Assembly: GCF_014905175.1 (NCBI RefSeq)
Contig: NC_057789.1
Coordinates: forward strand, 13,258,876 to 13,322,875
Source: Aphidius gifuensis
Lineage: Eukaryota; Arthropoda; Insecta; Hymenoptera; Braconidae
Reading direction: 5' to 3'
Length of the DNA: 64,000 nt
The position numbers and the translations under genes were made by a program. Positions 56,607 to 64,000 of this stretch are shown here, one piece after another; the first letter of the stretch is position 1; every line of letters starts with the position of its first letter. The notes beneath the pieces were generated by a model. It was not told the origin of the DNA. It saw nothing but the letters and a program-made list of their open reading frames with translations, and did no database searches.

Positions 56607-57690
56607 AATTACAGAGGCTAGGAACCGAAAGGCTCAGCCGCAGTATTGGATTTATCCCCCAAAAAAAAAAAACGTTCATAACTTCTAAACTAATTGTCGT
56701 AAAGACTTCGGATTTGGCTCAAAAGAAGCGGCTCTGGAAATTCTATCGCCCCTAATAAAAAAAAACATTATCTATTCGGCCATTTTTTTTTTTTTTTTTG
56801 CACGAAAAATACTATTCGTACGATAAAAATTCATTTGAAAAAGTTATAGAATTTTGAAAAACGATTATTTTAAGCCTAATATGAAACCTCTGCGACTACT
56901 CTATTTTGAGTTATAGCTTGTGCCGTTTTCATTTTTTAGGCAAACGATAACTCATGATGAAATGGTGTTAGAGACTTCATATTAGGCTTAAAACATGCGT
57001 ATTCGAAAATTCTATCGCCTCCCCGAAAAAATTTTGATCTATGAATCATATTTTTCATAAAAATTAAAAAAAAAACCGTTTTTTTTTTTTTTTTCAAATT
57101 TAGTTTTTAAAAAAAAAAAAAAAGTGACTGAACAGATAATGTTCTTTCTCATGAAGGGCGATGGAGTTTCAGAAGACGCGTTGTTTGAGCCTAATACGAA
57201 GTCTCTACTACAATTTTATCAAAAGTTGCTGCATTTCTAGTTTTCGAGTAATTTCTGAAAAACGCTCTAACTTTCGACAAAATCGTCCTAGATACTTTGT
57301 ATAAGACTTAAAAAGCATGTGTGGTAAAATTCTACAACTTTTAGTCGAAACTTTTTTCAAAAAAAATTATAGTTTTCATAAAATAGTAAAAAATAGAAGT
57401 TTTGAAATATTTTTGTCTCTTTTGTTTCAAAAATCGAAAAAAATTGACTATTGGAATCAGGATAAACTCCTTAAGGGGCGATAGAGTTTTAAAAACCACG
57501 TTTTTTGAGCTTAATATGAAGTCATTCCGTTGATTCTAACAGAAGTTATAGCTTGCCTTAACTTGAACGAAAAAAAAAAAAAAAAAAAAACGATTTTCAG
57601 AAAAATAAAAAAAAAGTACTATTATTGTATTGTTACTTTTAAAAACCATTTAAGAGATAAAATTTAACACGGCCTAGCCGGAGTATTGAA
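56607..57690. repeat. Alternating inverted-module repeat, copy 2
   Basis: Starts CAGAGGCTAGGAACCGAAAGG and CTCAGCCGCAGTATTGG, like 23100. Modules with TTCATAACTTC..GACTTCG..GGCTC..TTCTATCGCC occur in forward orientation (about 56665-56750 and 56945-57020) and in reverse (about 56870-56930, 57160-57230 and 57475-57555). It ends near CGGCCTAGCCGGAGTATTGA. Confidence 0.7.
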
Positions 57691-57976
57691 AATTTTTAAT
57701 TTTCAACGGTAACGCGAGCCACACGCCCCAACAAACGTTACCAGATCTTTTTTTTTTATTCTTTTTTTTTTTTGTTACTTTGATCTCATGTAGTAGTATT
57801 GTATTGCCCATAGCCGCCGATAAAAAAAAAATGTACTACGAAAATAATCTACCTGAAAGATTGAAAAGATAACTTTTTTGTTGTCTTTACCATGTAACTA
57901 AATGTGACTAAATTTAGAATTTAGATGTAATTAATTTTGTTTAAATAACAAAAAAAATCCTATAATTTTTTTTATA

Positions 57977-59720
57977 CATGGTGGACTAAGGTGGAACTAA
58001 GAAATTAAATGGTAAGCTACATTAATTTCTTAGCTTCATCTTTTCTGAAGTATTTTTATATTTAAAAAAAAAAAAAATTACATGTATTTTATTTATTAAA
58101 TAAATATAAATCCCAAGGAAAAGATGTGGCTAAGAAGAAGATGGAGCTAAGGAATTAATGTTGCCAAAAAAATTATGTTTTAAGCAACATTAATTCCTTA
58201 GCTACATCTTTTCCTAGGATATTTTCATTTTAGAAAAAAAATTACATGAATTTTATTTATTAAATAAATAAAAATATCAAGAAATAGCAGTAGCTAAAAA
58301 AAAAATGAAGCGAAAGAATTAATGTTGCTTATTACATAATTTTTTTGGCAACATTAAATCCTTAGCTTCATTTTTTCTTTAGCTACTGCATGTACTTGGT
58401 TTTTTTATTTATTCGATAAATAAAATACATGTAATTTTATTTTTTAAAAATAAAAATATCGTAGGAAAAGCAGTAGCTGAGGGAAGGATGTGGCTAACGA
58501 ATTAATCTTGCATAAAATAGAATTTTTTTGGCTACAATAATTCCTTAGCTGCATCTTTTTCTTGGACATTTTTATTGTTAAATAATAAATTATATGTATT
58601 TTATTTATTAAATTAATGAAAATCTTAAAAAAAAGCAGTAGCTAAGGAATTAATGTAGCCAAAAAAATTATATTTTAAGCCAGATTAATTACTTAACTAC
58701 ATCCTTTCCTTAGCTACTGCTTTTCCTTGGACATTTTTATTTTTTAAAAATAAAATCACATGTATTTTATTTATTCAATAAATAAAAATCCCAAGGACAA
58801 GCAGTAGCTAAGGAATAAATGTAGACAAAAAAATTATATTTCAAGCAAGAATAATTATGTTTCAAGTAACATTAATTTCTTAGCAACATCTTTACCTTAG
58901 CCACTGCTTTTCCATGAACATTTTCATTTTTTGGAAATAAAATTACATACATTTTATTTATTAAATAAATAAAAATCCCAAGAAAAAGCAGTAGCTAAGG
59001 AAATGATTTAGCTTAGGTTGCCAGAAAATCTATTTTTTAAGCAACATTAATTCCTCTGCTACTGCTTTTTTTTAGGATTTTCATTAATTTAATAAATAAA
59101 ATACATATAATTTATTATTTAGAAATAAAAATGTCCAAGAAAAAGATGCAGCTAAGGAATTATTGTAGCCAAAAAAATTGTATTTTATGCAAGATTAATT
59201 CGTTAGCCACATCCTTCCCTCAGCTACTGCTTTTCCTACGATATTTTTATTTTAAAAAAATAAAATTACATGTATTTTATTTATCAAATAAATAAAAAAA
59301 CCAAGTACATGCAGTAGCTAAAGAAAAAATGAAGCTAAGGATTTAATGTTGCCAAAAAAATTATGTAATAAGCAACATTAATTCTTTCGCTTCATTTTTT
59401 TTTAGCTACTGCTTTTCCTTGGTATTTTTATTTATTTAATAAATAAAATTCATGTAATTTTTTTTCAAAAATAAAAATATCCTAGGAAAAGATGTAGCTA
59501 AGGAATTGATGTTGCTTAAAACATAATTTTTTTGGCAACATTAATTCCTTAGCTCCATCTTTTTCTTAGCCACATCTTTTTCTTGAGATTTATATTTATT
59601 TAAGAAATAAAATACATAAATTTTTTTTTTTTTAAATATAAAAATACTTCAGAAAAGATGAAGCTAAGAAATTAATGTAGCTTACCATTTAATTTCTTAG
59701 TTCCACCTTAGTCCACCATG
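57977..59720. repeat. 1.74-kb near-perfect palindrome built of smaller palindromic units
   Basis: The left end CATGGTGGACTAAGGTGGAA is the exact complement of the right end TTCCACCTTAGTCCACCATG. Reading inward, the arms stay collinear for about 870 bp with few differences, diverging mainly near the centre (about 58850). Each arm consists of subunits with GTAGCTAAGGAATTAATGT and TAAATAAAATACATGTAATTTTA-type blocks that are themselves partly palindromic. No coding capacity. It would fold into a very long hairpin. The subunit resembles the 122-bp family at 25190 (TAGCTAAGGAAAGGATGTTG). Confidence 0.85.
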
Positions 59721-60429
59721 TGTGATGACTTATTAACTACATACAAAATAGAATAATTACAAAAATTAAAAACAGACAATTTGAAAAACCAAAAAAATAT
59801 GTGATAATGGTGACAGTTCCAGTCCAAAAAAATTATCTAGAAACTCACAAGCTCAAACAATGAAAATGCCACCAAAAAAAAATTATTAATTCACAAAAAC
59901 ATCAAATACCAATAAAAAAACCAACAAAATTTTTGTCAGATTCATCAGATGATGATTTTGAAAAACCTATTAAGAAGAATGTATCCTAAAAAAAGTTGAT
60001 AAATTAAAAAATTTTCATTGAATATTATTTAATGATATTATTGGTGTATCGGAAGATTTTTTAATATATGATATTGATAATTTAGATAATAGTTATTTTG
60101 TTGTTCCAATTGATAATAATTGGCAAATTGTTTATAAATATAAAAAAATTCAAAAAATATGAGCCGACACATATGCAACAATGAATCATCATTATAATTC
60201 AAATTTAAATTCAAATTCAATGGAAATATGTACATCATCAGGAGGAGGAGGAAGAGCAGCATCATCACTTACTTTTAGTAATATAATTGAAAGTATGCCA
60301 TGAAATGAATCCAATGTCACCGTTTCCAACAGATTTGCCAAATTATTCTGAATATTATAAAGAAAAACAAAGTTATTGCAACAAATATGAAACAACCATT
60401 GCTAGTTAAAGAAATGTTCTTCAGACTTT
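59721..60429. other. Intergenic with decayed coding-like scraps
   Basis: Plus-strand scraps such as SSSPKKLSRNSQAQT (about 59810-59860) and FLSDSSDDDFEKPIKKN (about 59930-59985) look like a nuclear protein tail, perhaps topoisomerase II-like, in broken frames. I cannot assign them with confidence. Confidence 0.3.
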
Positions 60430-60600
60430 TGTCTGACTATTTTATTGATTGTGAGACTCGGCGATACTTGCGAGACGAGAGCGAGATCGAGACCTAAAAT
60501 CTTTAAACTGCGAGACCGAGACCGAGACCTGGTGCGAACTAGCGAGACCGATACCGAGACTCGTTGATTCTCGTCTCGTCTCGTACCGCATGAAGCCCTA
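60430..60600. repeat. GCGAGACCGAGAC-rich repeat
   Basis: Imperfect repeats of GCGAGACCGAGACC / TCGTCTCGTCTCG in both orientations, ending in CGTACCGCATGAAGCCCT. This resembles an edge of a dispersed element. Confidence 0.6.
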
Positions 60601-60855
60601 CTAATTTTTTTTTTAATTGCTAGCTAGAATAACCCTCTGTTTTATAGAATTTTTTCAGATTTTTCGATCTTGAAATAAAGTTGACCGATTCAACACGGCC
60701 GTAAACGGAAAAACCCACGTTCTGATCTGTATCCAAAAACCCCTCTACTCGAAATTACTAAATTTGATTCAGATTTGTAGTTCTTTTAATTACGAAAATT
60801 AAAAAAAAAAAATAATCAATTTCGACCACCTTTTTTAGAAGATATTCAATCGCAA

Positions 60856-61695
60856 CCCGTGTAGGAGACTACAACACGGCCATGCAACGGCCTATGCATG
60901 GCGAAATTCTGCCATTAATGGGCCACTCATACGCCAGGCCTGGCGCGTTACACCATTCTAATATTGGCTGCCATTATTGGCCCATTAACATTTGCCAAGA
61001 TTGGCCCATTACTTGCGAAATCAATTATTTTTGTAAATAAAAATAAAAAAAATATTTTTTTTTTCAATTGCATATATAGATTATCGAGTCCAACTCTGTT
61101 TTTTCATAATAAATGTTTTTTTTTTTCCTGCCTCTCGCCGGGCGCGAACTCTCGACCGAAAACCTATATAAACCTACACTATGCTTTAACTAACTGAGCC
61201 ACGAGCGCGATATATATATTTTGGAAGTTTTTTGTTCTCTTGTAGTAATTAAGTTCACTCGTAGACTTGGTAGACTTTTTTGAAGATGATTATTCAAATA
61301 CAAATATATTTATTTATTCATTTAATTTTAATGCTCCATTGTTGATTTTTTTTTTCCTATTGTCTTGTTTTTTTTTTGTCAAAAACTAGCTGATTGTTGG
61401 TAGCCATTAATGGCCAGCGATGAATTTGCCATGAATTGGCCGATGAACGGTAGCCATTAAATGGCCAACCATGAATTTGCCGTGAATTGGCCGATGAATG
61501 GCAGCCATTGAATGGCCAGCCAATTAATGGTCAGACGTTGGCCAAGACAAGACTGCCAATCTTGGCAACATAATAATGGACTGATTGTTTGCCAAGTATA
61601 TCCCATTAATGGCCCTTGCTTGGCTACCAATCATGGGCTGCCGTTTATCGGCCAGTGTATGGCCGTGTTTCCATGCTTGGCGATTCCTACACGGG
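60856..61695. mobile_element. 840-bp non-autonomous DNA transposon (CCCGTGTAGGA ends)
   Basis: Ends CCCGTGTAGGA and TCCTACACGGG are exact inverted repeats, followed inward by ACACGGCCATGCAACGGCC and GGCCAGTGTATGGCCGTGT. Subterminal regions are full of TGGCC/GGCCA motifs (GCCATTAATGGCCAGC, TGAATTGGCCGATGAA) in both directions. The middle carries a tRNA-like sequence (61130-61212). No transposase. Confidence 0.8.
61130..61212 (-). other. tRNA-like sequence, minus strand
   Basis: On the minus strand GCGCTCGTGGCTCAGTTAG (acceptor start and A box) is followed about 35 bases later by GAGAGTTCGCGCCCGGCGAG (B box and a 3' stem partly complementary to the start). The spacing is longer than in a standard tRNA and the anticodon arm is unclear, so a tRNA pseudogene or SINE head is likely. 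Confidence 0.45.
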
Positions 61696-62177
61696 AAATG
61701 ATTAATTAACTCCGAAATTTACTTCCCTTTACTGCTGCAGTCGTATTTGTGTGTGTTCGTATAGGCCGGGTACATTACGACAGATGTGATAGTAACGGAC
61801 ACAGATTTTATGCATAGAGGGCACCAATCGATTTTAAAAAATCATGGGCTGGGGCGAGCCTCTTTGGCATAAAAAAATTATTCGGCGGTGGGACTTACAT
61901 TCAACCTTAAGCTCTATCTTATGATGAATTTTATGGGAGAAACAGAAATAATTCTTTACAAAAAGATGTGATATCAAATAAAAAAAAAAAAACAAGTTTT
62001 TGTTATAAAAAAAAGTGTCAAGTGTTCGAAATCGTGTTTATTTATTTTTTGCAATTTATTTTTTTTTTTTTTACAAAAAGATATGATATCCAAAAAAAGT
62101 CAAGTATTAAACTATTAGTATATAAAATAATCTTTGACATATAATCAAGTCTTAAGTTTCGACAAATTTTTACACTT

Positions 62178-62771
62178 GACCCCACCCGGTTCTTCCCAAA
62201 AAAACTTTCAAGACTTTCACACAAATGGAGACCTACTAAAAATCAATCGTCTAGTATTATCATTTTTAAAAAACTTGAAGTAAAAAAAAAAGTTACATTC
62301 CTGAGATTTCAATCGCCTTCAATCTCTAGGATGTCATTATTAATTTTTCGTTCAACCTGAGTGATTGGGTATTTTCAATTATTTGAATTCTTTTTATTCT
62401 TGTGATCGAAAAAAAAGAATTTATTTTCAACACCGGCTTTAAACATTTTTTTTTCTGTATAATCAGCAATATTGACAGTTAACCTGTAGAATCCATTGGT
62501 TACTTGTCCTTGACCACACTTTATCTCGGGTTAAATTGGACTTCTCTAAATAACTTTCTCACGTAGCATTGAATTTTCAATTACCGAATGATATTTATTT
62601 TTATTATTATTCAAGTTGCCTTGTTGTTGTTGAAATCAAATTTAGAAAACCCAGTTATGGTTTGATCGCACTGGTTTTATACCATCGATAGCATCAACAT
62701 AACCCGTTACATCACTAAATTATAAATGATTATTTTTAATTAACAAATACTCACAGGTTTTTTTTTAATTT
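62178..62771. repeat. Left arm of a 594-bp near-perfect inverted repeat
   Basis: Each base pairs with 63407-64000 at constant coordinate sum (126178) with no net gaps; only isolated mismatches were seen (for example within GATATTTATTTT versus its partner). The arm begins GACCCCACCCGGTTCTTCCC and ends TCACAGGTTTTTTTTTAATTT-like. Confidence 0.92.
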
Positions 62772-63406
62772 TTAAATGCGTTTACCTGGATATTCTCGAC
62801 ATAATTATCTCCTCAGTTATCTCCGGCGACAGGGATAACTATTTTCTGGAAATTCACCTTAATTTATGGGTTTATTTGTATCTTTCTCAATGGTTTCCAT
62901 CAAACGACTATATCGCTTTCGAGCGTTTTCATGTTATCCCCGGTACAGGGGATAAATATGTCAAGAATAGCTATCCTGATGGAAATATTTCTCCGGAATG
63001 ACTCCGTTTTTGGCCATTGTCTGAGAAATTACTCCGGCATGAAATTAGTACCGAAAAAATTATTCCGGCATGAGATTAATGAAGGAGAATAAAGATTTAT
63101 GTAACTTATATGTTTTAATCAGTGTTGGCTATCTGAGAAATAGTTTCATCTCAAATTTTTTTTGATGTAGAAAAATAAAGATATATAAAAATAAAGATAA
63201 TTTTTATCTTTATAAAAATAAAGATAAACATAAAAATGAATATATATAAAAATATATGTGTTTAAACATGCCAGCATATTTAAATGATTTTTATGCTGCC
63301 AGTCCTAAGGGTCCTAAGCCTGTATGAAATGTGAAGGAAAATATATAGCATTGTAATTGTAAACAGTGGAAACTACCATTAGCTATGCGTCATCATACGT
63401 GTGTAG
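62772..63406. repeat. Spacer between inverted arms, with a CCGG-rich MITE edge
   Basis: 635 bp. At 62970-63085 it holds GGAAATATTTCTCCGGAATG, ACTCCGTTTTTGGCC and two TTACTCCGGCATGA-type units, the complement of the 38640-38925 family. No gene. Confidence 0.6.
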
Positions 63407-64000
63407 AAATTAAAAAAAAACCTGTGAGTATTTGTTAATTAAAAATAATCATTCATAATTTAGTGATGTAACGGGTTATGTTGATGCTATCGATGGTATA
63501 AAACCAGTGCGATCAAACCATAACTGGGTTTTCTAAATTTGATTTCAACAACAACAAGGCAACTTGAATAATAATAAAAATAAGTATCATTCGGTAATTG
63601 AAAATTCAATGCTACGTGAGAAAGTTATTTAGAGAAGTCCAATTTAACCCGAGATAAAGTGTGGTCAAGGACAAGTAACCAATGGATTCTACAGGTTAAC
63701 TGTCAATATTGCTGATTATACAGAAAAAAAAATGTTTAAAGCCGGTGTTGAAAATAAATTCTTTTTTTTCGATCACAAGAATAAAAAGAATTCAAATAAT
63801 TGAAAATACCCAATCACTCAGGTTGAACGAAAAATTAATAATGACATCCTAGAGATTGAAGGCGATTGAAATCTCAGGAATGTAACTTTTTTTTTTACTT
63901 CAAGTTTTTTAAAAATGATAATACTAGACGATTGATTTTTAGTAGGTCTCCATTTGTGTGAAAGTCTTGAAAGTTTTTTTGGGAAGAACCGGGTGGGGTC
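63407..64000. repeat. Right arm of the 594-bp inverted repeat, reaching the window edge
   Basis: Reverse complement of 62178-62771. The last base of the window still pairs, so the arm may continue outside. In forward reading it includes a short decayed coding-like stretch (NGFYRLTVNIADYTEKKMFK) of unknown origin. Confidence 0.92.

Noticed and set aside
1..64000. CRISPR array, bacterial operon or rRNA genes
   Set aside because: No regularly spaced short repeats with unique spacers, no ribosome-binding-site-led operons and no rRNA-like sequence; all genes show eukaryotic splicing.
1..64000. Integrated bracovirus or other wasp polydnavirus segment
   Set aside because: No recognisable bracovirus gene family (for example PTP or ankyrin genes) or circle-junction motif was seen; the viral-type genes present are those of a Polinton.

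Overview
The window is AT-rich eukaryotic nuclear DNA with spliced genes (GT-AG introns), A/T homopolymers, many DNA transposons and fragments of insect genes. An arthropod genome is strongly suggested, and an insect is most likely. Support comes from a cadherin-type receptor kinase resembling Cad96Ca, a CARMIL leucine-rich-repeat protein, an HCN-like channel of insect type, P-element/THAP genes and a Polinton. A hymenopteran, perhaps a parasitoid wasp, is my guess from overall character; no single diagnostic gene proves it.

Layout. 1-5.0 kb: decayed Polinton/Maverick (adintovirus-like) element with a PLA2-like protein, packaging ATPase, a conserved structural-type protein, a chromodomain integrase and an internally deleted family B polymerase. 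5.2-5.9 kb: an LTR-like repeat, with a second partial copy at 12.05-12.5 kb. 6.3-7.6 kb: a well-formed small four-exon gene of unknown function. 8.07-8.4 kb: the convergent 3' end of another spliced gene. 8.9-9.5 kb: hairpin MITEs and a minisatellite. 11.1-16.1 kb: a pogo-like transposon with about 250-bp terminal inverted repeats. 16.1-19.3 kb: a reversed, decayed non-LTR retrotransposon. 21.3-24.8 kb: an inverted-repeat element, an alternating inverted-module repeat and a duplicated THAP exon. 25.2-27.1 kb: a 122-bp tandem array and a P-element transposase C-terminus. 27.0-31.0 kb, minus strand: a MADF-BESS gene remnant and a transposase whose C-terminal part looks like a ubiquitin-specific-protease fold. 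31.2-35.1 kb: a second LINE split by a DNA transposon. 35.3-39.4 kb: nested repeats and a PP2A-A pseudogene fragment. 40.5-41.3 kb: a CACTA-like transposase tail. 41.9-43.7 kb: a broken HCN-like channel gene. 45.2-47.7 kb: MITE, SINE and a 929-bp hairpin element. 47.9-48.4 kb: a small two-exon THAP gene. 49.3-52.6 kb: a mosaic of CARMIL, Cad96Ca and RhoGAP gene pieces, all on the minus strand. 53.7-55.1 kb: a P-element-like transposase. 56.6-64 kb: an alternating-module repeat, a 1.74-kb palindrome, an 840-bp TIR element and a 594-bp near-perfect inverted repeat reaching the window edge.

Most of the window is a transposon graveyard. Almost every transposon ORF carries stops, frameshifts or deletions. 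The candidates for intact cellular genes are the four-exon gene at 6345-7594, the spliced 3' end at 8069-8399 and the THAP gene at 47903-48399. The host-derived fragments (PP2A-A, HCN-like, CARMIL, Cad96Ca, RhoGAP) keep introns or intron edges, so they look like DNA-level duplications or captures rather than mRNA retrocopies. No operon logic applies. Relationships are by nesting: LTR inside pogo, transposon inside LINE, TTAA MITE inside a CARMIL exon, MITE truncating a transposase. All family names come from reading translations by eye; no database search was run.
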